Source: Firmicutes bacterium UBA5389 (GTDB lineage: Bacteria > Bacillota > DTU025). Taken from it: a DNA stretch of 25,160 bases. The stretch covers positions 1 through 25,160 of the forward strand of contig DHON01000051.1 in NCBI GenBank assembly GCA_002409965.1. The letters are read 5' to 3'. Positions 1 through 7,786 of the stretch are shown here, piece after piece. Position 1 is the first letter of the stretch, and the number at the start of each line of letters is the position of its first letter. The translations under genes and the position numbers were made by a program. Below the pieces are notes generated by a model. The model did no database searches and had not been told where the DNA came from. It was given only the letters and a program-made list of their open reading frames with translations.

Positions 1-1
1 C

Positions 2-67
2 GCAATCTCCGCGATACAGCAGTTCCTGTTCGAGAGGAGCGCCATACGAGCCCTCTGCGATGCCTGA
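2..67 (+). CDS. Possible C-terminal end of a gene cut by the window edge
   Basis: Frame 2 is open from the first base to a TGA at 65-67 and reads AISAIQQFLFERSAIRALCDA, a plausible helical protein end. An imperfect inverted repeat (about 56-82) overlaps the stop, as is common after a gene, but it lacks a T tract. There is too little sequence to recognise a family, and another frame is also open here for over 30 codons. The call rests only on the look of the peptide. Confidence 0.2.
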   Translation, partial: AISAIQQFLFERSAIRALCDA

Positions 68-230
68 CAGGCGCATCGCGCAAAGACTTGTTGAGAGCTA
101 CTTAGTCCATCTGAGCGCCTATTCCTTCCGATAGAATCTGCGCTTCTCTTTTGCCGCTCAGCGGGGGTATGACCGCCGCGTCTCGGCGGGGCCCTGACCC
201 AGCGGCGCGCGGCGCCGCGGCGATCGCGCG
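68..230. other. Short intergenic stretch, no gene seen
   Basis: No convincing coding frame. The stretch holds a very GC-rich segment near 170-230 made of GCG/CGC runs that can fold, and a TAGAAT at 133-138 that looks like a -10 box but has no matching -35 element. Confidence 0.4.
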
Positions 231-259
231 TTGACAAGGCCTATCCGGGATGATAGAAT
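231..259 (+). promoter_or_regulatory. Promoter of tRNA-Met
   Basis: Perfect -35 TTGACA at 231-236 and -10 TAGAAT at 254-259 with a 17-base spacer, ending 25 bases before the mature tRNA. This is a typical strong housekeeping (sigma-A/sigma-70) promoter. Confidence 0.8.
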
Positions 260-284
260 CAAACTCGCAGGAAATTGGTGAAGT

Positions 285-361
285 GGCGGCGTAGCTCAGG
301 TGGTCAGAGCATGCGGTTCATACCCGCAGCGTCACTGGTTCGAATCCAGTCGCCGCTACCA
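285..361 (+). tRNA. tRNA-Met (anticodon CAT)
   Basis: A 77-base cloverleaf with encoded CCA. The acceptor arm GGCGGCG pairs with CGCCGCT (first pair G-U). The anticodon stem TGCGG/CCGCA encloses the loop TTCATAC, with anticodon CAT at 319-321, and the T loop is GTTCGAATC. The first pair is G-U rather than the C-A mismatch of initiator tRNA, and the anticodon stem lacks the initiator's three consecutive G-C pairs in the usual form. I therefore read it as elongator Met. A lysidine-modified Ile tRNA, which also carries CAT, is less likely but not excluded. Confidence 0.95.
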
Positions 362-366
362 GATTT

Positions 367-406
367 GGAGCGCAGTCGAAGTTGCTTCGACGGCGCTCCC
401 CTTTTT
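367..406 (+). terminator. Rho-independent terminator of tRNA-Met
   Basis: Arms GGAGCGC (367-373) and GCGCTCC (393-399) continue inward with TCGAAG/CTTCGA around a TTG loop, and a TTTTT run follows. It begins six bases after the CCA end of the tRNA. Confidence 0.85.
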
Positions 407-496
407 CTCGTTTCTGCTCTTGCAGGCGTTTCTCGTGGCTGTCATGCGATCACAGTGTTCCGCTGCGAAATTCTAGCTGCAGGCGGGGTGGACTTG

Positions 497-865
497 ATGA
501 GGATGTGGAATGTAGATCCCAGGCTGATGTGCAGAAAGCACCTGCTCGGCGAGCATGTTGAGATGCACATGTTTGCGGGGACGCTGGCCAAGGGAGTCGG
601 CATTCAGGGCTATCTCGACCGTGGTCTGGTCGAGGTGGACCGGATTCGCATTCGCCATGACGAGCTAGCGGAGGAGATGGTGAGGAGAGGCTACAAGCAT
701 CGCTCTGGGCTGCGCGATGACTGCCCATCTTTCCGTGCAGGCCGTGTGAATGTTGAGGAGAACCTTCAGGAACTGGCCAGACGTTGCCCGCAGTGTGCGG
801 CCGCCATTCGGGCCAGCGGCTTGGCGGGCCGGGCAGACTCGGCAGGCCACGATGCCAGCGACTAG
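497..865 (+). CDS. Endonuclease V-like pyrimidine dimer DNA glycosylase family protein
   Basis: The 122-residue protein begins RMWNVDPRLMCRKHLLGEHVEMHMF and later has RHDELAEEMVRRGYKHRS. I recognise this pattern from small bacterial and phage proteins annotated as pyrimidine dimer DNA glycosylase/endonuclease V (T4 DenV-like). Members of that family cut the glycosyl bond of UV dimers and then nick the strand. The length fits the family, and the Glu/His-rich HLLGEHVEMH segment near residues 15-24 is the likely active region. The C-terminal VNVEENLQELARRCPQC also fits. The frame is open further upstream, but that part runs through tRNA-Met and its terminator, so I chose the ATG at 497; its ribosome binding site is weak (a G-rich stretch about 8 bases upstream). 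It converges on the ABC exporter operon. The substrate call comes from family memory only. Confidence 0.6.
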   Translation: MRMWNVDPRLMCRKHLLGEHVEMHMFAGTLAKGVGIQGYLDRGLVEVDRIRIRHDELAEEMVRRGYKHRSGLRDDCPSFRAGRVNVEENLQELARRCPQCAAAIRASGLAGRADSAGHDASD

Positions 866-1007
866 CAATCTATGCCGGGTCTCGACAGTATCCCTTGGCT
901 GTAGTAGTGCTTCACTTCCTTCATCTCGTAACGCTGTTCGGAATGGCTGCATGTTCCACCTGCCGGTTTCTCACGCCGGCATTTCGTCCCCCGCCCGGCG
1001 CGTTCCG

Positions 1008-1853
1008 TCAGTGTGTCCCGAGCAATCCCTGCCTGCGGCACCGCCGCTCGAATGCCTTGAACACTGCGTAGCCGGCGGCGCACATTCCCACCATTGACGC
1101 CAGCATGATCCCGATTTCGGCCTTGAGCGGCAACATAGTTTTCGTTCCCAAGAGGATGGAGCGCACGGCGTCGAATCCGTATGTGGTCGGGAGCGCCAGC
1201 GCCACCGCGAGCAGCGGCCGCGGCAGCACGCTCACTGGGAAGGTGGCGCCCGACAGCTGGGTGACTGCCCAGTTTGATATGTCGATGGCGGTGCCCGCCC
1301 GCCGCACGCTGAGCACTACTCCTGCGATGCCCAGTCCCAGTCCGGTTAGGGCGATGAGCATGGGCAGCACGGTGATGACTGCGGCCAGCACGTTTCCTGT
1401 CAGGTTAACGCGAAACAGCACAGCGCCCATGGCCAGGACCACTATGCTGTTAATCGTTGTGAGCAGGAGCATTATGACGCTCCGTCCGAGTATCAGCGAT
1501 ACCCGGCTCGCTGGTGTAACCCAGTTGGGCTCCAGCACGCCTAAGGTCATGTCTTCCTGCACCGAAAAGCCCATGCCCCAGAAGGCTGCGCTGATGTAGC
1601 TGGACATGAACATGCCCAGCATCGCGAAGGAGAAGTAGTCCGATGTGCCGGTGAATCCCGCGAACCCGACCGCCTCTCCGTTCACGGAGAACCCCAGACC
1701 CATGAAGTAAGTTGGCACCAGCCACATTATCGGCTCGACCACCGACATCACAGCGTTGGCGGGGTACCTGAGGAATATGAGGAAGTCCTTGCGGGATATT
1801 GCGCCGATGACGCGGAACTGCCGTCTGAGCCAGGTCCTGAATCTGTCCACCAT
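1008..1853 (-). CDS. ABC-2 type transporter permease (second of pair)
   Basis: The 281-residue integral membrane protein has about six hydrophobic segments and the ABC-2 layout: a cytoplasmic N-terminus with RKDFLIFLRYP, the conserved middle LGVLEPNWVTPASR, and a late LPTTYGFDAVRSILLG motif. ABC-2 permeases form the membrane channel of exporters of drugs, lipids or polysaccharides (DrrB/NodJ-like). The start at 1853 is chosen because GGAGG lies 5 bases upstream on the minus strand; the frame is open to 1988 but that would overlap the gene before it. It is the last gene of a three-gene operon, 29 bases after the other permease, with which it probably forms a heterodimer. The exported substrate cannot be read from sequence. 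Only a weak hairpin without a T run follows it (near 960-980). Confidence 0.85.
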   Translation of the reverse strand: MVDRFRTWLRRQFRVIGAISRKDFLIFLRYPANAVMSVVEPIMWLVPTYFMGLGFSVNGEAVGFAGFTGTSDYFSFAMLGMFMSSYISAAFWGMGFSVQEDMTLGVLEPNWVTPASRVSLILGRSVIMLLLTTINSIVVLAMGAVLFRVNLTGNVLAAVITVLPMLIALTGLGLGIAGVVLSVRRAGTAIDISNWAVTQLSGATFPVSVLPRPLLAVALALPTTYGFDAVRSILLGTKTMLPLKAEIGIMLASMVGMCAAGYAVFKAFERRCRRQGLLGTH

Positions 1854-1882
1854 GAACACCTCCATAACAACTCCGTGTCGGG

Positions 1883-2719
1883 CTAATACTGCCCCAGCGT
1901 ACCTCTGCGCTTCACTATTCGGTCGACGATCAGGAACGCCAGGCACCCTGCTGCCATCAACCCTGCGGCGAACGCTGTTAGGATCCAAAAGTCGCGGGCG
2001 ACGTCTGTGTAGCTGGCGCCGGCCAGCCCCAGGCGGCGCACTAGGTCAATGGAGTAGGTGAGGGGCAGGGCCCTGGACACCGACCTCATCCACGGCGGCA
2101 GAACCGACAAGGGAGATGTAAGGCCGCAGAAGACCATGAAGACTCCGCGAACGAAGAAGACTGCGGCGTTGAGTTCCTTGAGGAACAGCACCAGACTGGC
2201 AAAAGCCAGCGCCAGCCCGAACATGGCTATGGTGGACATCAGGAAGACCAGGCCGACCAGGGGCGTCACCGCGAACCGCACTCCCCAGGCCATGCTGCAT
2301 ATGGCCAGACTGACAAAGACCGGGATGACCGATACGATCATCTGATTGAAACCGCTACCTAGGAGCATGGCGAGGCGCGGAGCGGGGGTCATCCAGTTGG
2401 ATTCGAGCGTGCCGCGGCGTTGCTCCGCGCGGAGCTCGCCGCCGACGCTGCAGAGCGCCATGTTGAGCCACATCCACATCACCATTCCGGCGAAGACAAA
2501 CCCAACGTAATCAGCCGTCCCTGCCCGCTCGGCGAAGGCCGACAGACCCGACCCGTCCGGCCCGGCCAGTGCCTTGGCGGCGAACACTGTGAGCGAGGGC
2601 ATGAGTATGGGCCACATGAGCATGCCCACGACGAAGTCGGCGTAGCGGGTGGTGATGCGCAGATCGCGTTTGGCCGCCGCCAGGAACACTCTGAAGCTGT
2701 GCGAGATTGCCCTGTTCAT
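1883..2719 (-). CDS. ABC-2 type transporter permease (first of pair)
   Basis: The 278-residue permease of the same fold as its downstream neighbour shows YADFVVGMLMWPILMP near the N-terminus, then RRGTLESNWMTPAPRLAML and the late LPLTYSIDLVRRL motif. About six membrane spans are visible. The RRGTLE-NW-TP segment is the conserved ABC-2 loop that contacts the ATPase. The start at 2719 is set by AGGAGG nine bases upstream; an in-frame ATG at 2740 covers that ribosome binding site and is rejected. The gene lies 52 bases downstream of the ATPase gene, so the three genes are almost certainly one transcript. Confidence 0.85.
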   Translation of the reverse strand: MNRAISHSFRVFLAAAKRDLRITTRYADFVVGMLMWPILMPSLTVFAAKALAGPDGSGLSAFAERAGTADYVGFVFAGMVMWMWLNMALCSVGGELRAEQRRGTLESNWMTPAPRLAMLLGSGFNQMIVSVIPVFVSLAICSMAWGVRFAVTPLVGLVFLMSTIAMFGLALAFASLVLFLKELNAAVFFVRGVFMVFCGLTSPLSVLPPWMRSVSRALPLTYSIDLVRRLGLAGASYTDVARDFWILTAFAAGLMAAGCLAFLIVDRIVKRRGTLGQY

Positions 2720-2771
2720 GCCATAGATCCTCCTTCCCAAAGCGGCGATTCGCCCCGGACTTCACCCAGCC

Positions 2772-3893
2772 CTAGTCGCGCAGGGATTTTCCGGTGAGGG
2801 CGATGAACACGTCTTCGAGGGTGGGTTCAGCCACCCTCAGGTTGAGTACGCGTTCGCCCTCTGCGCGCAGCAGATCCAGAAGCGCGTCAAGGGTCTGGCG
2901 GCTGTTCTCAGTGAGCACACGGATGGTCCACGTTTCGTGGCCGTTGCTTGACTGGACGCACTCCACGCCGCGCACCAGCGGGAGTGAGTGTAGTTCGTCC
3001 AGGATCCCATCGGGCGCCCTGTCGATTTCCACCTCCACGGAATGGAGTTGCTGTATGTGCTCCTTCAGCGCGGTCGGGGTGTCGAGGGCGATCACCCTGC
3101 CGTGATCGATTATGGCGATTCTGTCGGATAGTTCATCGGCCTCGGCCATGTAGTGGGTGGTCAGAAGGACTGTGTGGCCTTCGTCTCTAAGCTTGCGGAC
3201 GACATCGCGCAAATTCCGCGCCGACTGGGGATCAAGGCCGGCGGTGGGTTCGTCGAGCAGCAGCACCGGCGGGTTGGCCAGCAGCGCGCGGGCGATGGAC
3301 AATCGCTGCCTCATTCCGGTGGAGTAGCGCTCCACCAGCTCACTGGCTTTGTCGGTCAGTTCGAACCTCGTCAGCAGGTCATCGATGCGCCTGTGGGCCG
3401 TGGACGGCTCCACATCGTAGAGCGCCGCGAAGTAGTCCAGGTTCTCCCGACCGGTCAGTTTCCAGTAAAGACTGCGTTCGCCGGACAGGACTGTGCCCAG
3501 GGAAGCGCGCACGCGGGCCGGCTCGCGCACGATATCGAATCCGGCTACGCGGGCAGTGCCGGAAGTCGGTTCAAGCAAGGTGCAGAGCATCTTGATGGTG
3601 GTGGTCTTGCCTGCGCCGTTGGGGCCCAGAAGTCCGAAGATCTCGCCTGCGCGGATGTCGAAGCTGATGCTGTCAACTGCAACGAGGCTATTGGGCCGCT
3701 TGGCGTTGTTCGCCAGGCCGGCAGCGTTGGGGCCGGCCTCGGCGCTGGAATCGGCCCCGGCGCCGGAACCGCCGTCTGCGTTGGTCCCAGTCCCGGTGCG
3801 CCGCCGTGTGAATAGGCGTGCTAGGGCGTTGGGCGCCCGGCGAGTGAATGTCCTCTTGAGGTCGTCAATCTCGATGGCATTCGCAAGACCCAT
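2772..3893 (-). CDS. ABC transporter ATP-binding protein (DrrA-like exporter ATPase)
   Basis: The 373-residue ATPase drives the two ABC-2 permeases encoded after it. Motifs seen: Walker A GPNGAGKT (about 90-97), a Q-loop region with ERSLYWKLTGREN (139-151), signature STGMRQ (191-196), Walker B VLLLDEP (210-216), an H-loop in LLTTHYMAEAD (about 243-253), and the C-terminal EPTLEDVFIALTGKSL typical of DrrA-type drug or lipid exporters. It is longer than the usual 300-330 residues because of a Gly/Ala/Arg-rich low-complexity insert at about 29-66, placed before the core beta strand that precedes Walker A. The start at 3893 has GGGAGG five bases upstream, and the operon promoter lies 43 bases further up. 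The substrate is unknown; multidrug or glycolipid export is only a family-level guess. Confidence 0.92.
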   Translation of the reverse strand: MGLANAIEIDDLKRTFTRRAPNALARLFTRRRTGTGTNADGGSGAGADSSAEAGPNAAGLANNAKRPNSLVAVDSISFDIRAGEIFGLLGPNGAGKTTTIKMLCTLLEPTSGTARVAGFDIVREPARVRASLGTVLSGERSLYWKLTGRENLDYFAALYDVEPSTAHRRIDDLLTRFELTDKASELVERYSTGMRQRLSIARALLANPPVLLLDEPTAGLDPQSARNLRDVVRKLRDEGHTVLLTTHYMAEADELSDRIAIIDHGRVIALDTPTALKEHIQQLHSVEVEIDRAPDGILDELHSLPLVRGVECVQSSNGHETWTIRVLTENSRQTLDALLDLLRAEGERVLNLRVAEPTLEDVFIALTGKSLRD

Positions 3894-3935
3894 GGTAAGC
3901 CCTCCCGCTCAAGGTAGTTCATGCCGCCATCACAT

Positions 3936-3964
3936 ATATTAAAGGCGGATTGCTGAAATGTCAA
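3936..3964 (-). promoter_or_regulatory. Promoter of the ABC exporter operon
   Basis: On the minus strand, -35 TTGACA (3964-3959), a 17-base spacer, and -10 TAATAT (3941-3936). It lies 43 bases before the ATPase start codon. This is a near-consensus housekeeping promoter with no evident operator. Confidence 0.8.
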
Positions 3965-3974
3965 GCAAGGCATT

Positions 3975-4012
3975 CAAAAAATTAAGGCGAAGAGGGCGTG
4001 CCCCTTCGCCTT
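3975..4012 (-). terminator. Rho-independent terminator after the large S8 protease gene
   Basis: The hairpin has arms at 3984-3995 and 4001-4012 (AAGGCGAAG core, one mismatch, loop GCGTG). On the minus strand it is followed by a T-rich tract with six consecutive T (3981-3975 region). It lies 73 bases after the stop of the protease gene and just upstream of the ABC operon promoter, so it insulates the two units. Confidence 0.8.
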
Positions 4013-4084
4013 TCCGGAAATGCGCTTTCGCGCCTGTGTGTCTTCGAGTTGCCGCCAAGGCGTTACCCGATCTCCCGGATTGCG

Positions 4085-7000
4085 CTAGCGCCGTCCACCC
4101 GTCATCTGCAACGGGTCAATCGCAAACGGTTCGTGAAAAGCGCCCGGCACGGATTGGATCGCGCCTCGGATTGCCGAATCGACCTGGGCCGCGCTCTCAA
4201 GATAGAGCAGCTCAAACTGGCTGACTTGCACGTTCGCTCCGCCGGACGGCACGGCTATCGGAACCACGTTGAAGTAGTCGCCGGTGTCGATGTCGCCGCT
4301 TTGGTTGACGTCCAGCCAGCCTACGAGGTAATGGTTGCCTTCAACCACGCACTGGAGCTCAAAGGACCTATCGGACCGTGAACCGCACCCTACGGTGCTG
4401 ACCACGCGGCCTTCAGGCGAGTACACCGCAAAGACCGCCCGGTCCATGGTGGACTGGGTCACTGCTGCGTGCGCGTTGACCAGTCCTGCTCCGAACTCGC
4501 TGTCGTCCCCGGGCATTCCCAGATCGACTGCGGTGTCGCGAAGCAGCCGAGCCATGTCCGATGGGCTCATCGGTCCCATCCTTGCTAGCACCAATGCCGC
4601 CACTCCGCTCACGTGAGGCGCTGCCATAGATGTGCCTTCGGCCCACATGTACCCGCATTCCGATTTGCTGGGGGAGACGATATAGCCCGTGCTGACCACC
4701 GCGTCTTGAGGCTTGTAGCGTCTCGCAACGTTCCCGCCTGGGGCTGCGATGTCGATCTCATACCCGTAGTTTGAGTAACCGGCCAGTTCGTTGTAGCGCC
4801 CGGTGGCGCTGACCCCGATTACTCTACTATCGGACGCAGGGTAGAGCACTTTTGAACTCGCATCGTTGCCGGCCGCGGCTACCATGATCACTCCGGAGCT
4901 ATGGGCGAATCCTATGGCGTCTTCGAGCGCCTGGCCTGGCGATTCGTCGGTCCCCAGGCTCATGTTGATCACATTGGCACCGTTGGCTACGGCCCACCTG
5001 ATTCCCTCGGCCAGCCATGCTTCGCTTCCGCGTCCATCGCCTGCGAGCACGCGAATGGGCATCAGCGATGCTCCCCAACTCACGCCGGCTACTCCCACAG
5101 CGTTGTCTGTAGCGGCCGCGATAATGCCCGCTACGTGCGTGCCGTGGCTGAAACCTATGTCCAGCGAGGGCTCGTCGGTGGGGTCAGGGTCGCCGCCGGG
5201 AACCGTGAAGTCCCAGCCGCCCGCCAGCTTGCCTGCGATGTCCTCGTGCTCGGGGCGAATGCCGGAGTCGAGGACAGCTACGACCACCGCGCGTTCCTCC
5301 CCGGTGGTGATGCCCCAGGCCTCCGGGAGACTCGCGGCGCGCATGTTCCACTGCAGCAGCTCGTAGTAGCGGTCGTTCGGGGCTGCCGCCGCGTGGACGA
5401 TACCGTCAGGGGCCGCCCAGTCCACCCAGGGCATTGCTTCCAGCCGGGAGACGGAGTCCTGGACTGAGCGATCGGCGCGCGCGGCGCGGACTATGACCAG
5501 CCCAGTGAGGGGTAGCTCTTCGATCACCTCAAAGCCCGCGCCGGCCAGGTGGGCCAGGCATGCGTAGCTGTCTGCGGCCATCGCGCCTGAGCGCGGCATG
5601 ACCTGAATCCGGTCGGACTCGCGATGGGACTGGAAAACGCCGCTCGGTTTGGCCGTCGGTCTCTTCACGCTGGGCAGCGCGGGACCGGCGGGTTGTGTCG
5701 GCGGCGTTGACAGGCAACCTATGGCGAAGTTGTTGGTGAGTGTGGCCGTGCCGGAGACGGTCGCCGTCCCGGTTTGGAGCATAGTAGCTCGGAAGTTGAC
5801 CTCAGTGGACGGGCCTGAGATCTGGACCGACTCAGGCTCGAAACGCCAGCCTTCCTTGTGCGGGACAACGTTGACATCCCCAAGCAACTGGCTGGAACTC
5901 CAGCGGCCTCGGGAATCGGTGACCACGGGTTTGAAAGTCAGCCCCGAACCGCGAGACTCGAAATGGATTGTCGCTCCCCATACAGGAGCGCCTCCCTGCG
6001 AGTTGGTCACTAGCCCGGAGGCTGAGTATCGGTCGTGGCCGTATCTGTACTTGAACACAGCCGTGATGGTCTTGTCGGTGTCCATCACTACGGTGAGAGG
6101 GTTTTCCGATCCGGAAGCATCGCCGTACCAGTGGTCGAACTCCCAGTACGAATTGGAGACCGCCTCAAGCTGGATGCGCTCGTTCTTTGCATAGCGCCCG
6201 CCTTCGGGTGAGCACCTGAGTTCTCCGTATCCGTCTACTTCCGCAGTGAGAGTGACGGCTTCTGAAACGATTGTGACGTCTGCGGACTGGCTCACCTCGC
6301 AGACGGCGCCGTAGTTGTCTATCCACTTGGCTTTGGCCCAGACCTTAACGGTTCCCGGCTGCGCGCCGCGGAAGACGCCTGTCTTGGTGATCTGGCCGGC
6401 GCCTGTTTCAGGCTCCACCGACCAGTCCACGGCGGTCGGCGTCTCACTCCATCCGGGACTCCTGGCCGTCAGCTCGAACTGGATCGCCTCGCCCACCTGC
6501 AGCGTGGCAGTCTCAGGCTGGATCACTAGTTGCGCCGGGCGATCCGGATCGAGATGGATGTCCAGCGTGCGCGGATCCCCGACGTGGATATCTCCCCAGC
6601 CTGGCATGGGGATGGCGAGCTCCTGTCCTTCGTGGCGCGCGTTGCCCCCTTCAAACACGATGCGATCGCACGTCACCGGAACCGCAAGCGAGTATGAGCC
6701 GTCTGAGTCCGTCTGCGTGCTGCTCATAATGTTATATCCAGCCGTCGTGTAGATGTTGACGGCGCGCAATGGCTCATCGGTGAGCGCTGACCTGACGGTA
6801 CCGGACAGCTCGAACGTGGTGTACTTGGCGGCGATCGCCGCAGGGTCAGCGTCTTCGTTTGCGCCCACGTCCTCCTGGACACTCCGGATGATTTCCTCTG
6901 GGACCATTTCAACGGGGATGAGGAGGTTGGCCGCGATGCGTTCCACTGCTTCGCACACAATGGAACTGCATTTGTCCAGATTGATGTCGCTTGCGGCCGC

Positions 7001-7690
7001 ATCCCCGATTTTGCCGGGGATCACCGCTGCGAACCTGGCAAGGTCATGGTAGGCGCCTGGTTGGCGAACCACGGCGTCCACGCGCGCGTTGATTGCCTGC
7101 GCGGGCAGCCCTTCCAGCCAGTATTCTCCGGTTCTCTGTCCTGCCGGGATAGTAAGGTAAGTGGAATGTTGCGGCGGATCCTCGTTTCCACGGATGCACA
7201 CGAATACCTCGAGGTCTTTTTCGGCAGGCGGATATGGCCGGGCGAAGAGGCTTTCGCATTTTACGTTGCCGTGCACGGTGACTGTACCGGGTTTGGCATT
7301 CAGCGCCACGTTGACGGTCTTGGTTGCGCCGGATGTCACCGTGACGTTGAGCGACTTGCCCTCAAAACCCGCTTTTGCGACTGACATCTTCCATGTGGCC
7401 GGTTCCAGCTCAGCTCTGAAATGCCCATCGCGATGCACATAGACCGTTGTACTTGTGCCGGTTCTACTAAAGCAGATCGCGGCTCCGCTCAGCGGGCGCT
7501 TGCTTTGGGAGTTGCTGATAACTCCCTCCACGCATCCGGGCGGCCCGCCCGACCCTCCGCCCGATCCTCCGCCTCCCAGGCATCCGGCTACGGCAAAAGC
7601 CGTGGCCAGCAGCACGATTGCCACGAGGACAGTTTTCGCCGCGAGTGCGGCAACCGTCCGCCGGTTACCCGGCGCCGCTAGCGCGCGCAT
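4085..7690 (-). CDS. Secreted lipoprotein subtilisin-family (S8) protease with adhesion-type N-terminal domains
   Basis: The 1201-residue protein has a signal peptide with lipobox VAGC (Cys37), followed by a Gly-rich linker. Domains seen in order: carboxypeptidase-regulatory-like beta sandwiches (about 50-135 and 295-390), an Ig-like Big domain (about 393-480), a bacterial InlB-type repeat with WEFDHWYGD...KTITAVFKY (about 485-555), another regulatory-like sandwich (about 560-640), an inhibitor-like segment (about 690-770), then the S8 catalytic domain. The triad is Asp808 (VLDSGI), His849 (SHGTHVAG) and Ser1021 (GTSMAAPHVSG), with an AAGN oxyanion motif. A C-terminal module holds a calcium-loop-like DVNQSGDIDTGD. 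It should cut proteins at the outer face of the membrane. The start at 7690 has AAGGAGG eight bases upstream; a GTG at 7711 overlaps that site and is rejected. It follows its paralogue by 96 bases, so the two may be co-transcribed. Confidence 0.9.
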   Translation of the reverse strand: MRALAAPGNRRTVAALAAKTVLVAIVLLATAFAVAGCLGGGGSGGGSGGPPGCVEGVISNSQSKRPLSGAAICFSRTGTSTTVYVHRDGHFRAELEPATWKMSVAKAGFEGKSLNVTVTSGATKTVNVALNAKPGTVTVHGNVKCESLFARPYPPAEKDLEVFVCIRGNEDPPQHSTYLTIPAGQRTGEYWLEGLPAQAINARVDAVVRQPGAYHDLARFAAVIPGKIGDAAASDINLDKCSSIVCEAVERIAANLLIPVEMVPEEIIRSVQEDVGANEDADPAAIAAKYTTFELSGTVRSALTDEPLRAVNIYTTAGYNIMSSTQTDSDGSYSLAVPVTCDRIVFEGGNARHEGQELAIPMPGWGDIHVGDPRTLDIHLDPDRPAQLVIQPETATLQVGEAIQFELTARSPGWSETPTAVDWSVEPETGAGQITKTGVFRGAQPGTVKVWAKAKWIDNYGAVCEVSQSADVTIVSEAVTLTAEVDGYGELRCSPEGGRYAKNERIQLEAVSNSYWEFDHWYGDASGSENPLTVVMDTDKTITAVFKYRYGHDRYSASGLVTNSQGGAPVWGATIHFESRGSGLTFKPVVTDSRGRWSSSQLLGDVNVVPHKEGWRFEPESVQISGPSTEVNFRATMLQTGTATVSGTATLTNNFAIGCLSTPPTQPAGPALPSVKRPTAKPSGVFQSHRESDRIQVMPRSGAMAADSYACLAHLAGAGFEVIEELPLTGLVIVRAARADRSVQDSVSRLEAMPWVDWAAPDGIVHAAAAPNDRYYELLQWNMRAASLPEAWGITTGEERAVVVAVLDSGIRPEHEDIAGKLAGGWDFTVPGGDPDPTDEPSLDIGFSHGTHVAGIIAAATDNAVGVAGVSWGASLMPIRVLAGDGRGSEAWLAEGIRWAVANGANVINMSLGTDESPGQALEDAIGFAHSSGVIMVAAAGNDASSKVLYPASDSRVIGVSATGRYNELAGYSNYGYEIDIAAPGGNVARRYKPQDAVVSTGYIVSPSKSECGYMWAEGTSMAAPHVSGVAALVLARMGPMSPSDMARLLRDTAVDLGMPGDDSEFGAGLVNAHAAVTQSTMDRAVFAVYSPEGRVVSTVGCGSRSDRSFELQCVVEGNHYLVGWLDVNQSGDIDTGDYFNVVPIAVPSGGANVQVSQFELLYLESAAQVDSAIRGAIQSVPGAFHEPFAIDPLQMTGGRR

Positions 7691-7786
7691 GGAAATATCC
7701 TCCTTGCCCACAGCAAATCACCCCCGCGGGAGGGATTCTCCGCCGGGGGCGAGATACCTCTTGGCGCCTTGGTGCGGGCGAGGAAT
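7691..7786 (-). other. Gap between the two protease genes with a possible mRNA hairpin
   Basis: The 96 bases hold a GC-rich inverted segment near 7720-7750 (CCCCC arm against GCGGGGG on the minus strand) just before the AAGGAGG of the downstream gene. There is no T tract and no clear promoter, so read-through from the upstream protease gene is likely. The hairpin could tune read-through or mRNA stability, which is inference. Confidence 0.35.

Noticed and set aside
275..496. N-terminal extension of the endonuclease V-like gene back to 275
   Set aside because: This part reads through tRNA-Met and its terminator; the family-like sequence begins only at the ATG at 497.
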